Assembly: GCA_041655275.1 (NCBI GenBank)
Contig: JBBAFU010000009.1
Span: 62,001 to 126,000 of the forward strand
Source: JAJYRX01 sp041655275
Lineage (GTDB): Bacteria > Pseudomonadota > Gammaproteobacteria > Burkholderiales > Burkholderiaceae_B
Direction: 5' to 3'
Length of the DNA: 64,000 bases
The translations under genes were made by a program, and so were the position numbers. Numbering within the stretch: the stretch's first letter is position 1; each line of letters starts with the position of its first letter. The notes under the pieces were generated by a model that was not told the DNA's origin, did not search any database, and saw nothing but the letters and a program-made list of their open reading frames with translations. Positions 1 through 8,793 of the stretch are shown piece after piece.

Positions 1-1448
1 GTGCCTGCGGCCGTGCCACTCATGCGGCCGTCCGAGATGCGCACCATGTCCTTTACGCCCTGGCGTGCCAGCTTGCGCGGGATGGGAATGTAGCCGGCCT
101 CGGGCATGCCGGGCGCGCCCACGGGACCAATATTCCGCAGCACCAGCACATCGTCCGCCGACACATCCAGATCCGGATCATCGAGGCGTTCGGCCATATC
201 CTGCACACCTTCAAACACCACCGCCCGGCCTTCATGCACCATGAGTTCGGCGCTCGCTGCCGACTGCTTGATGATGGCGCCCGACGGCGCCAGATTGCCC
301 TGCAGGACAGCCAGGCCGCCCTGGGGATGGACGGGTTGCTCGCGGGTGTGCACCACAGTCTGGGCAAAGGGCGGACCGGCCCGCTCGAGCTCCTCGCCCA
401 GTGTGCGCCCCGTGACGGTAAGGGCGTCCAGATGCAACAGGGGGCGCAGCTCTCGCAGGACCGCCGTGAGCCCGCCGGCCTTGTGCAGGTCTTCCATATA
501 GTGGTGGCCTGACGGCTTCAGATCGACGAGTACCGGCGTCTCGGCACCCATGGCATCGACGCGTTCCAGATCGATGCCGATACCCATGCGTCCGGCAATC
601 GCCGCCAGATGGATGATGCCGTTGGTGGAGCCGCCTATGGCGAGCAGCACACGCAAGGCGTTCTCGAAGGCCTGCGCCGTAAGAATGCGATCCGGTGTCA
701 GGCCTGCGGCAATCATAGCCACAGCCTGGGTGCCGGTCTGCTCCGCGATGCGCATGCGATCGGCCGTCACGGCCGGCGCACTGGCGCCGCCCGGCAGCAT
801 GATGCCCAGGGCTTCGGCAATGCACGCCATGGTGCTGGCTGTCCCCATGACGGCGCAGGTGCCCACGCTGGCCACCAGATGGTCGTTCACCCGCGCAATT
901 TCCGTGTCATCGATCTCCTCGGCCCGGTATTGCGCCCAGTAGCTGCGGCAATCGGTGCAGGCGCCCACACGCGTGCCGCGATACGAACCCGTCAGCATGC
1001 TGCCCGTGGTCAGCTGTATGGCCGGCACGCCGGCCGAGGCGGCCGCCATCAGCTGGGCGGGTACGGTCTTGTCGCAACCGCCGATGAGCACGACCGCGTC
1101 CATGGGCTGGGCGCGGATCATCTCCTCGGTATCCATGGACATGAGGTTGCGCAGAAACATGCTGGTCGGATAGGCAAAGCTTTCGTGGATGGAAATGGTG
1201 GGAAACTCCACCGGAATGCCGCCCGCCAGCATGACGCCCCGCCGTACCGCCTCGACCAGCTGCGGCATGTTTCCGTGGCAGGGGTTGAAACCGCTGCCGG
1301 TATTGGCGATGCCCACGATGGGGCGATCGAGCGCCTCGTCCGTATAGCCTGCGCCCTTGATGAAGGCCTTGCGCAGGAACAGGGAGAACGCCGTATCGCC
1401 GTAGCTGGTCAGGCCTTTCCTGAGACCTCGGGCTTTGTTGCTATCCAT
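1..1448 (-). CDS. IlvD/Edd family sugar-acid or dihydroxy-acid dehydratase (partial, C-terminus outside window)
   Basis: Reads from ATG at 1448 to the window edge, about 482 residues, so roughly the last 85-100 of a usual 570-590 are missing. Family enzymes dehydrate 2,3-dihydroxy acids or sugar acids to 2-keto acids using a [2Fe-2S] cluster. Cluster-ligand segments are visible: NPCHGN near residue 57, GGCDKT near 125 and SVGTCAVMGTAST near 195; the end of the visible part reads RISDGRMSGTA. The NPCHGN and GGCDKTVPA wording is closer to the L-arabinonate/D-xylonate dehydratase branch than to biosynthetic dihydroxy-acid dehydratase, so a catabolic role is inferred, substrate unknown. It starts away from trhA and has AT-rich upstream DNA with two palindromes at 1467-1503. 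Confidence 0.85.
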   Translation of the reverse strand, partial: MDSNKARGLRKGLTSYGDTAFSLFLRKAFIKGAGYTDEALDRPIVGIANTGSGFNPCHGNMPQLVEAVRRGVMLAGGIPVEFPTISIHESFAYPTSMFLRNLMSMDTEEMIRAQPMDAVVLIGGCDKTVPAQLMAAASAGVPAIQLTTGSMLTGSYRGTRVGACTDCRSYWAQYRAEEIDDTEIARVNDHLVASVGTCAVMGTASTMACIAEALGIMLPGGASAPAVTADRMRIAEQTGTQAVAMIAAGLTPDRILTAQAFENALRVLLAIGGSTNGIIHLAAIAGRMGIGIDLERVDAMGAETPVLVDLKPSGHHYMEDLHKAGGLTAVLRELRPLLHLDALTVTGRTLGEELERAGPPFAQTVVHTREQPVHPQGGLAVLQGNLAPSGAIIKQSAASAELMVHEGRAVVFEGVQDMAERLDDPDLDVSADDVLVLRNIGPVGAPGMPEAGYIPIPRKLARQGVKDMVRISDGRMSGTAAG

Positions 1449-1466
1449 CCTGATTCCATCAATAAA

Positions 1467-1503
1467 ATTGTCGACAATTCTGAAGATAATATATTCGACG
1501 AAT
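1467..1503 (-). promoter_or_regulatory. Candidate operator pair and promoter of the IlvD/Edd gene
   Basis: A perfect 12-bp palindrome ATTGTCGACAAT lies at 1467-1478 and a second, ATTCG-A-CGAAT, at 1493-1503, both within 60 bp upstream of the ATG at 1448. The first has the TTGT-N-ACAA form bound by many GntR-type (FadR/VanR branch) repressors. An AT-rich TATTAT-like -10 lies between them on the minus strand. No GntR gene is in the window, so the regulator is unknown. Confidence 0.4.
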
Positions 1504-1591
1504 CAGCGGCTGCGAAACAAGGGTTTATACGGATAGTGCGGGAAAGCGATTTCTGGCCGAAAAATCCTGGCTGAGAGTCAGGCTATGTAAT

Positions 1592-2209
1592 TCAAGCCAC
1601 GTAGTTCAGGACAGCCACGTAATGGCAGCCGCTGCCACCCAGCACGAACAGATGCCAGATGCCATGCGCTGCGGGCCAGCGATGATCGGTGGCGTAGAAG
1701 GGAATGCCCAGCGTATAGGCCGCTCCGCCGGCGACCACCCAGCCAAAACCCGCCGGGCCCAGCGCCTCGATGAGCGGAAAGACGGCCAGCAGGGCCAGCC
1801 AGCCCATGAGCACGTAGAGGATGAGCGAGAAAATGCGCAGGCCGCGCGCGAGCCAGATCTCCTGCACGATGCCGATGACGGCCAGCCCCCAGACCACGCC
1901 GAACAGCGACCAGCCCCAGGGACCGCGCAGGCTGACCAGCATGAAAGGGGTATAGCTGCCGGCGATGAGCAGATAGATGGCGCAATGATCGAACTTGCAC
2001 CAGATGCGTTTGGCCCGTCCGCGCAGGCTGTGATAGAGCGTGGACGTGAGATAGAGCCAGAACAGCACCAGACCGTACACGCCGAAGCTGACAATCTTCC
2101 AGGGGTCACCTGCACGGGCACCCATGACCAGCAGCACCACCGTACCTGCCAGGGCGAGTGCCGCCCCGGTCAGATGGGAAATACTGTTGAACCGCTCACC
2201 GCGAACCAT
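1592..2209 (-). CDS. trhA: TrhA/hemolysin III family integral membrane protein (PAQR superfamily)
   Basis: 205 residues, seven predicted membrane spans. The metal-site signature of the family is intact: S56-x3-H60, D74-H75 and H182-x3-H186. Bacterial members (E. coli TrhA/YqfA, Bacillus YplQ, formerly called hemolysin III) are involved in membrane homeostasis; true haemolytic activity is doubtful. The ATG at 2209 is preceded by a GAGG ribosome site that lies directly after the CCA end of tRNA-Arg, so the gene is probably transcribed with the tRNA. Family assignment is firm; cellular role is inferred. Confidence 0.85.
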   Translation of the reverse strand: MVRGERFNSISHLTGAALALAGTVVLLVMGARAGDPWKIVSFGVYGLVLFWLYLTSTLYHSLRGRAKRIWCKFDHCAIYLLIAGSYTPFMLVSLRGPWGWSLFGVVWGLAVIGIVQEIWLARGLRIFSLILYVLMGWLALLAVFPLIEALGPAGFGWVVAGGAAYTLGIPFYATDHRWPAAHGIWHLFVLGGSGCHYVAVLNYVA

Positions 2210-2219
2210 GGTGCCTCGC

Positions 2220-2296
2220 TGGCCCGCCCTGCAGGATTCGAACCTGCGGCCTACGGCTTAGAAGGCCGTTGCTCTATCCAGCTGAGCTAAGGGCGG
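2220..2296 (-). tRNA. tRNA-Arg (anticodon TCT)
   Basis: Minus-strand cloverleaf: acceptor CCGCCCT pairs with AGGGCGG, anticodon arm ACGGC/GCCGT encloses CTTCTAA (anticodon TCT), T arm GCAGG-TTCGAAT-CCTGC, discriminator G and encoded CCA at 2220-2222. It closely resembles E. coli argU. It reads AGA codons, which are rare in this GC-rich genome. It precedes trhA by 10 bp on the same strand. Confidence 0.97.
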
Positions 2297-2391
2297 TTGC
2301 ACACGTCTATTAGGGAAGCTCTGAGCCCTCATTTTAACCTGTTCACGCCCCAACCCATATAATCAGGGTTTTCTGAAACGGAACTTGCCGG

Positions 2392-3981
2392 ATGGAGCTG
2401 TTGCAGGACCCGAATACCTGGGTCGGCCTGGCGACGCTGGTCGTGCTCGAAATCGTTCTGGGCATCGACAATCTGATCTTCATTGCCATCCTTGCAGGCA
2501 AGCTGCCGCGCGCGCAGCGCGAGCGGGCGCGCATCATCGGGCTGGGGCTGGCGCTCATCATGCGCCTGGGCCTGCTGGCCATCCTCTCCTGGCTATTCAC
2601 GCTCACCCGGCCATGGCTGGTATTGGGGCCCGTCGTCCTTACCGGACGCGATCTCATCCTTGTGGTGGGCGGCTTCTTTCTTGTGCTGAAAGCGACGCTG
2701 GAACTGCATGAACGCATAGAAGGCGGCCCGCACCTGCCCGGCACCGTGGGCGGCCACGCCAGCTTCTGGGTCATCGTGACGCAGATCGTGGTGCTCGATG
2801 CTGTCTTCTCCCTGGATTCCGTGATCACCGCAGTGGGCATGGTCAAGGACGTGGAGGTCATGATGGCGGCCGTCACCATCGCCATCATCGTGATGCTGGT
2901 TGCCTCGCGCGGGCTTACCCAGTTCGTCACTGCCCGCCCCACTGTCGTCACCCTGTGCCTGGGCTTTCTGCTCATGATCGGCTTCGCCCTCATTGCCGAC
3001 GGCTTCGGTTATGCCGTCCCCAAGGGCTATCTCTATGCAGCCATCGCCTTCGCCATCGGCATCGAGGCCCTCAACCAGATTGCACGGCGCAACCTGCGCC
3101 TGCTCGAGGCGCGCCGCCCCCTGCGCGAACGGACCGCCGAAGGCGTGCTGCGCATGCTGGGCAAGACGCCGGTCACACCCCAGACCATTGAAGATGCGCC
3201 CGCCCCGGGCGGCGATGACGAAGAGCTGCCCTTTGGCGTGGAAGAGCGCAACATGGTCAGCAGCGTGCTGCACCTGGCCGAGCGCAGCATCCACTCCATC
3301 ATGACCCCGCGCGCCGACATCTCCTGGATCAACCTGGAGGCCGACGCCGGGACCTCGCGCGCCACCATCAGCGCCACTCCGCACGGCTTCTTTCCCGTCT
3401 GCCGGGGCAGCCTGGACGATATCGTCGGCGTGGGCCGGGCCAAGGACATGATGGCGGACCTGCTGCAGTTCGGAAAGATTCGTGAATCCAGCCTGCGCGC
3501 TCCCATTCTGGTGCACGAAACCATCCGCGCGCTGGATTTGATAGAGACCCTCAAGAAAGCACGCGGCCAGCTGGTCATGGTGCTGGATGAATTCGGTGCC
3601 GTCGAAGGTCTGGTCACGCCCATGGATGTCTTCGAGGCCATCGCCGGGGATTTTCCCGACGAGGACGAAACGCCCGATATCATTCAGGATCAGGCCGGTC
3701 GCTGGGTGGTGGATGGCGCCACCGACCTGCTGCACCTGGAACAGGCGCTGGATATCGACGATCTGGGCAGCGACACCGAAGAGTTCAGCACCCTTGCCGG
3801 CTACCTGCTCGAGCACTTCGGGCGCCTGCCGCAGGCCGGCGATACGCTGGAAGTCGCGGTCGGGCATCGTACGCTGCACTTCCGCGTGCTGGAGATGGAG
3901 GGACGACGTATCACCAAGGTGCTGGTCCAGACCGATCCGGCATCCGCGGATGATGATGCGCCGGATGCGACTGTGTCCTGA
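2392..3981 (+). CDS. TerC-family membrane protein with CBS pair and CorC/HlyC domain (YoaE/YegH-like)
   Basis: 529 residues. Residues about 10-225 form the TerC membrane domain (VLEIVLGIDNLIF and DAVFSLDSVITAVG carry the acidic residues typical of the family); about 285-405 is a CBS pair; about 425-510 is the transporter-associated CorC/HlyC domain (VGHRTLHFRVLEMEGRRI). Proteins of this architecture are inner-membrane proteins thought to export or regulate divalent metal ions; recent work links TerC proteins to Mn2+ export during protein secretion. Stands alone between two tRNA genes; the ATG follows a short AT-richer leader. Exact substrate is not shown by the sequence. Confidence 0.88.
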   Translation: MELLQDPNTWVGLATLVVLEIVLGIDNLIFIAILAGKLPRAQRERARIIGLGLALIMRLGLLAILSWLFTLTRPWLVLGPVVLTGRDLILVVGGFFLVLKATLELHERIEGGPHLPGTVGGHASFWVIVTQIVVLDAVFSLDSVITAVGMVKDVEVMMAAVTIAIIVMLVASRGLTQFVTARPTVVTLCLGFLLMIGFALIADGFGYAVPKGYLYAAIAFAIGIEALNQIARRNLRLLEARRPLRERTAEGVLRMLGKTPVTPQTIEDAPAPGGDDEELPFGVEERNMVSSVLHLAERSIHSIMTPRADISWINLEADAGTSRATISATPHGFFPVCRGSLDDIVGVGRAKDMMADLLQFGKIRESSLRAPILVHETIRALDLIETLKKARGQLVMVLDEFGAVEGLVTPMDVFEAIAGDFPDEDETPDIIQDQAGRWVVDGATDLLHLEQALDIDDLGSDTEEFSTLAGYLLEHFGRLPQAGDTLEVAVGHRTLHFRVLEMEGRRITKVLVQTDPASADDDAPDATVS

Positions 3982-4061
3982 GGCCATCCGCCGCAGCATG
4001 GTAAAATGGCTCGCGCTGGCATCCGGTATTCACGATAATTTCAAGATCAAGATAAAACAGT

Positions 4062-4138
<77 letters not shown>

Positions 4139-4184
4139 TCAAATCAACAACCGCACAGGTGCACGGTACGTCACGGTACGCAAT

Positions 4185-4985
4185 ATGACGCAAGCCAACC
4201 CAACGCTGGCGCAGAAGGCGCAGGCCTGTCGCCACCAGATCCGTCACGCGACCCATACCGGGCCCACGGCCGGTCTGGCACGGGGCGCCGTACAGGCCAA
4301 TCTGATGATACTGCCGGCCGACCTGGCCGGCGAATTCCTGCTGTTCTGCCAGCGCAATCCCAAACCCTGCCCCGTACTCGCGGTCACCGAACCGGGACAG
4401 GTCACCGTACCGGCGCTGGGCGACGATATCGATTTGCGCACCGACATTCCGCGCTACCGCGTGTGGCGCCATGGCGAGCTGGTCGACGAGCCCGCTTCAC
4501 TGCTCGATATATGGCGCGATGATCTCGTGTCCTTTCTGATCGGCTGCTCGTTCTCGTTCGAAGAGGCGCTGCTGGCCGAAGGACTCGATATTCGCCACAT
4601 CACCGAAAAGGTGAACGTGCCCATGTATCGCACCAGCATTCCCACGCAGGCCACATCGCGCCTGTCGGGGCCCATGGTGGTATCCATGCGCCCCTTCAGG
4701 GCCGCGGATGCCATCCGTGCCATCCAGATCACGTCGCGCTTCCCGGCGGTGCACGGCGCGCCCGTGCATCTGGGTGACCCGGCACTGATCGGCATCAAGG
4801 ACCTGCAACAGCCCGATTTCGGTGACCCGGTCACCGTGCGTGACGACGAAATCCCCGTCTTCTGGGCATGCGGCGTGACGCCACAATCCGTCATCGCCAC
4901 GGTGAAGCCCGAATTCAGCATCACGCATGCACCGGGCCACATGCTGGTCACCGACATCCCCAACACGCAACTGGCTTCCTTCTGA
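4185..4985 (+). CDS. DUF1445 putative hydro-lyase / D-glutamate cyclase family protein
   Basis: 266 residues from ATG at 4185; an in-frame upstream start lies inside tRNA-Pro and is discarded. The sequence matches the DUF1445 family: an LARGAVQANL segment near residue 30, the IGCSFSFEEAL block near 120 and GPMVVSMRP near 165. The characterised human relative DGLUCY converts D-glutamate to 5-oxo-D-proline; bacterial members are usually called putative hydro-lyases and often sit beside TRAP transporters, as here. Likely first gene of an operon with the TRAP genes, DUF2848 gene and amidase that follow; substrate unknown. Confidence 0.82.
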   Translation: MTQANPTLAQKAQACRHQIRHATHTGPTAGLARGAVQANLMILPADLAGEFLLFCQRNPKPCPVLAVTEPGQVTVPALGDDIDLRTDIPRYRVWRHGELVDEPASLLDIWRDDLVSFLIGCSFSFEEALLAEGLDIRHITEKVNVPMYRTSIPTQATSRLSGPMVVSMRPFRAADAIRAIQITSRFPAVHGAPVHLGDPALIGIKDLQQPDFGDPVTVRDDEIPVFWACGVTPQSVIATVKPEFSITHAPGHMLVTDIPNTQLASF

Positions 4986-5045
4986 AGCCGGATGCCCTGC
5001 AGCCAACAGCTTCGGGCGGGCTGCACCATCACCGAGGAGAACTCC

Positions 5046-6101
5046 ATGAAACGTCTGATGTTGTCATCTCTGATCGCCGGCGGCCTGCTTGCCGCCCCCG
5101 CCCTGGCACAAGAGGTTGTCAAGGACCTGCCTGCAACCAAACTCACGGTTGTCGGCGGCCTGAGCAACCTGACCGCCTACCAGAACTTCGAATATCCCTT
5201 CTGGACCAAGACCGTCACCGAACTGTCCGACGGCAAGGTCACAGCCGACATCAAGGGCTTCAACGACATGGGTCTGAAAGGGCCTGAAGTCATGCGCCTG
5301 CTCGGCCAGGGTGTCCTGCCCTTCGGCTCGGCCACGCTGTCCTACTTTGCCGGCGACGACGCCATCAACGAAGCCATCGATCTGGCCGGCCTGGCGCCCA
5401 CCATCGAGATCGCCCGTGAAGTGACCGATGCCTTCGCCCCGGTATACGAGAAATTCTACGCGGCCAACGGCGTCAAGGTCCTCGGCTTTTCCACCTACGC
5501 CGCCCAGGTCCTGTTCTGCAACGCGCCCGTGGAGAAGCTCTCCGACCTGAAAGGCAAGAAGGTGCGCACCAGCAGCCGCACCCAGGCCGAGTTTGTCGAA
5601 GCCGTGGGTGGCAACAGCGTGACCATTCCCTTCCCCGAAGTCGTACCCGCCCTGCAGAACAAGGTGGTGGACTGCGGCATCACCGGCTCCATGTCGGGCT
5701 ACTCCGCAAAATGGTACGAGGTCGGCACGCACCTGTACGCCCTGCCGGTCAACTGGAACCAGCAGATCCATGCCGTCAACATGGACTACTGGAACAAGAT
5801 TGATCCCAAGGTACAGGACTTCCTCCAGGCCAATCTGAAGACGGTCTACGATGGCATCTGGGATGCTGCAGCACGCGAAACCCAGGAAGGCCTGGATTGC
5901 AACACGGGTGCCGACAGCTGCCCGCACGCGGAAAAGGGCAAGATGAAGCTCATCGTGCCTTCGGATGAGGATCGCGAAGCGCTCAAGAAGATCACTGCGG
6001 ACATCGTGGTGCCGAAGTGGGCCGATCGCTGCTCGGCTCAGTGCATCACCGATTTCAACGCCACCATCGGCAAGATGCTCGGCTTCACCGCCGGCAAGTA
6101 A
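5046..6101 (+). CDS. TRAP transporter substrate-binding protein (DctP family)
   Basis: 351 residues from ATG at 5046, preceded by GAGGAG. A signal peptide of about 21 residues ends ...PALA-Q, so it is periplasmic. The fold follows the DctP pattern, including the KLSDLKGKKVRT motif near residue 175 and FPEVVPALQNKVVDCG near 200 where the solute carboxylate is normally bound. Unusual for the family, it has six cysteines in the C-terminal third (CNTGADSC, DRCSAQC), probably disulfide bonded. It should deliver an organic acid to the membrane pair encoded next; ligand identity is not predictable from sequence. Confidence 0.88.
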   Translation: MKRLMLSSLIAGGLLAAPALAQEVVKDLPATKLTVVGGLSNLTAYQNFEYPFWTKTVTELSDGKVTADIKGFNDMGLKGPEVMRLLGQGVLPFGSATLSYFAGDDAINEAIDLAGLAPTIEIAREVTDAFAPVYEKFYAANGVKVLGFSTYAAQVLFCNAPVEKLSDLKGKKVRTSSRTQAEFVEAVGGNSVTIPFPEVVPALQNKVVDCGITGSMSGYSAKWYEVGTHLYALPVNWNQQIHAVNMDYWNKIDPKVQDFLQANLKTVYDGIWDAAARETQEGLDCNTGADSCPHAEKGKMKLIVPSDEDREALKKITADIVVPKWADRCSAQCITDFNATIGKMLGFTAGK

Positions 6102-6110
6102 GCCCGCACC

Positions 6111-6704
6111 ATGGATGCCCTGCTGCGCAAGGCCACCACGCTGTCCCGCTGGGCCAGCTGGGTGGCAGGCCTGCTCACCCTGGCCAGCGTGCTCTATATC
6201 ACGCTCGACGTGCTTGCCAGGCGCATCCTCGGCGCACCGCTGGGGGGCTCGGACGAGCTCTCCGGCTACGCCTTTGCCATCAGCATCTCCTGGGCGCTGT
6301 CCTTTGCCACATTGCAGCGAGCGAATATCCGTGTAGATGCCTTGTATCAACATCTGCCGGTGCGCGTCTGTGCACTGCTCGACTGGATAGCCCTGGTTGC
6401 CCTGGCCATCTTCATCGTCGTCATGACGCGCTGGGCGGGCGAAGTCGCACTCACCTCCTGGACACGCAACGCCACGGCCAATACCACACTGGGCACACCT
6501 TTGTGGATTCCCCAGGCGCTGTGGGTCCTGGGCCTGCTGTGGTTCTGCCTGGTGCTGGCCCTCATGCTGCTGCGCGCCTCGATTGCCCTGGTCACGGGTG
6601 ATCTGCCCGGCGTGCAGCGCATCGCCGGCATGCGCACCGCGCAAGAGGAGGCCCGTGAAGAGGCTGAAAGCGGCCGTCGCATGGTGCACGGAGACGGCAC
6701 ATGA
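6111..6704 (+). CDS. TRAP transporter small permease (DctQ family)
   Basis: 197 residues with four hydrophobic segments; the GGSDELSGYAFAISISWAL stretch is the DctQ hallmark (loop and third helix). It forms the small membrane subunit that pairs with the following large subunit, whose ATG overlaps this stop by 4 bp. The C-terminal tail from about residue 170 is long, charged and cytoplasmic. Confidence 0.88.
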   Translation: MDALLRKATTLSRWASWVAGLLTLASVLYITLDVLARRILGAPLGGSDELSGYAFAISISWALSFATLQRANIRVDALYQHLPVRVCALLDWIALVALAIFIVVMTRWAGEVALTSWTRNATANTTLGTPLWIPQALWVLGLLWFCLVLALMLLRASIALVTGDLPGVQRIAGMRTAQEEAREEAESGRRMVHGDGT

Positions 6705-7984
6705 TCACCACCAGCCTGGTGCTTCTGCTGGTGCTGATCGGCATCAGCATCCCGGTCGGTGCCGCGCTCGGCGTGCTCGGTCTCGTGCTCGACCCGCTGT
6801 ATTCCATGCTGCCGCTGTCACGCGCCATCGGCGAGGTCACCTGGGGCACGAGCAATGAATTCCTGCTCGTCGCCATCCCGCTGTTCATCATGCTTGGTGA
6901 AATCCTGCTGCGCTCCGGCCTGGCCGAACGCATGTACAGCGCCATGTCACTGTGGCTGTCCTGGCTGCCCGGCGGGCTCATGCACGCCAACATCGGCGCC
7001 AGCGCCCTTTTTGCCGCCACTTCGGGGTCCAGCGTGGCAACGGCGGCCACGGTCGGTACGGTCGCCCTGCCCCAGATCAGCAAACAGGGTTATCACGAGC
7101 CACTGTTCCTGGGCAGTCTTGCGGCCGGCGGCACGCTGGGCATCCTGATCCCGCCCTCCATCAACCTGATCATCTATGGTGTGCTCACCAACACCTCGGT
7201 ACCACGCCTCTACCTTGCCGGCATCCTGCCGGGCATCGTGGCCGCATTGCTGTTCATGCTCATCATTGCGCTGGCCTGCACTGTCAGGCCCAAATGGGGC
7301 GGACGCCCCATTCAGGCCGGCTGGCGTGAACGCCTCACCAGTCTGGTGCACCTGCTGCCGCCGCTGGCCATCTTCCTGCTCGTGGTGGGCTCCATCTACG
7401 CGGGGCTGGCCACACCCACCGAAGCCGCCGCCCTGGGTGTGAGCGGCGCACTGATACTGGCCGCCTTCGCGCGCCGCCTGACTGTGGCCATGCTCAAGGA
7501 AGTGCTCGAAGGCACGATGAAGACCACAGCCATGATCATGCTCATCATCATCGGCGCCGCTTTCCTGAACTTCATCATGGCCGGCGCCGGACTCATCAGC
7601 GCGCTCACCAACGCCATCGCCGGCCTGGGCTTCTCACCCGGCGTCATGCTGCTCATCCTGGTGCTCTTCTATCTGGTGCTGGGCTGCTTCATGGAAACCC
7701 TGTCCATGATGGTCACCACCATTCCCATCGTGGCGCCCATCATGATCGCCCTGGGCTTCGATCCGGTCTGGCTGGGCATCGTCATCATCATCCTCATCGA
7801 AGTCGCCCTGATCACCCCGCCGGTGGGGCTCAACCTCTTTGTTGTGCAAAGCCTGCGCACGCAGGGCAGCATGAATGCCGTGATGCTGGGCAGCCTGCCG
7901 TTCGTGCTCATGCTGCTGGCACTGGTGGGCGTGCTGGCCCTGTTCCCCGGCCTTGCCCTGTGGCTGCCCCAGCTGTTCCGTTAA
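6701..7984 (+). CDS. TRAP transporter large permease (DctM family)
   Basis: 427 residues, about 12 membrane segments. Characteristic DctM stretches are present: NEFLLVAIPLFIMLGEIL near residue 50, SGSSVATAATVGTVALPQ near 110, GGTLGILIPPSI near 143 and the C-terminal ALITPPVGLNLFVVQ. It is the Na+-coupled transport subunit of the tripartite system. Start overlaps the dctQ-type gene by an ATGA junction, indicating translational coupling. Confidence 0.9.
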   Translation: MITTSLVLLLVLIGISIPVGAALGVLGLVLDPLYSMLPLSRAIGEVTWGTSNEFLLVAIPLFIMLGEILLRSGLAERMYSAMSLWLSWLPGGLMHANIGASALFAATSGSSVATAATVGTVALPQISKQGYHEPLFLGSLAAGGTLGILIPPSINLIIYGVLTNTSVPRLYLAGILPGIVAALLFMLIIALACTVRPKWGGRPIQAGWRERLTSLVHLLPPLAIFLLVVGSIYAGLATPTEAAALGVSGALILAAFARRLTVAMLKEVLEGTMKTTAMIMLIIIGAAFLNFIMAGAGLISALTNAIAGLGFSPGVMLLILVLFYLVLGCFMETLSMMVTTIPIVAPIMIALGFDPVWLGIVIIILIEVALITPPVGLNLFVVQSLRTQGSMNAVMLGSLPFVLMLLALVGVLALFPGLALWLPQLFR

Positions 7985-8035
7985 ACTGATGCCATCTCTC
8001 CGGCGTCTGAAACCGCCACCCTGCGGAGTTTTTCC

Positions 8036-8728
8036 ATGCAACTCGAATTCCGTCTCGTTCCCGTCGCCGCCGGCACGCCCGCATCAGACATCACCGTCAA
8101 TATCGACCAGTTCATCGTGGGCGGCTGGGCCGGGCGCAACCGCGAAGCCATAGAACACCATATTGAGGAGCTGGCCGAGCTGGGTGTGCCCCGGCCCAGC
8201 GCCATCCCCCTGTATTACCGCATTGCCAGCGATCAGCTCACCCAGGCCGACACCATACAGGTCGTGGGCGACCAGACCTCGGGCGAGACCGAAGTGCTGC
8301 TGTTCAATCATCAGGGCGAGCACTGCATCAGTCTGGTGTCCGACCATACCGACCGTGCACTGGAAGCGCACAGCGTGGCCCTGTCCAAGCAGATCTGCGC
8401 CAAGCCCGTCGGACGCACGGCCTGGCGGCTGGCGGATGTGGCCGATCACTGGGATTCGCTCGTGCTGAAAGCCTGGATCGAAGAAGACGGCCGCGAAGTG
8501 CGCTATCAGGATGACAGCGTATCCGCGTTACGCCATCCCGAAGCACTGATGCGCGGCCATTTCGACGCCGAACGCATCCCTGCCGATGCCGCCATGAGCT
8601 GCGGCACGGTAGGCGCCATCGGCGGCATCCGCCCTTCCACGCACTTCATCATGGTCCTGTCGGATCCCGTCCTGAAGCGTGAGCTGCGACACGAATACCA
8701 TGTCCAGGTGCTGCCCGAGATCGCCTGA
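8036..8728 (+). CDS. DUF2848 family protein
   Basis: 230 residues, soluble, no signal peptide. It matches the DUF2848 family, which resembles the fumarylacetoacetate-hydrolase-like fold (GGWAGRNREAIEHHIEELAELG near residue 30; PSAIPLYYRI near 55; SCGTVGAIGGI near 190). No biochemical function is established that I know of. Its position between the TRAP transporter and an amidase, all on one strand with short gaps, implies action on the imported compound. Confidence 0.75.
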   Translation: MQLEFRLVPVAAGTPASDITVNIDQFIVGGWAGRNREAIEHHIEELAELGVPRPSAIPLYYRIASDQLTQADTIQVVGDQTSGETEVLLFNHQGEHCISLVSDHTDRALEAHSVALSKQICAKPVGRTAWRLADVADHWDSLVLKAWIEEDGREVRYQDDSVSALRHPEALMRGHFDAERIPADAAMSCGTVGAIGGIRPSTHFIMVLSDPVLKRELRHEYHVQVLPEIA

Positions 8729-8793
8729 ACGCCCCGGCGCACCGGCTCCGCCCCCTTTTTGCCTGAACCTCTCTTGAAACGGAAATCTGCATC

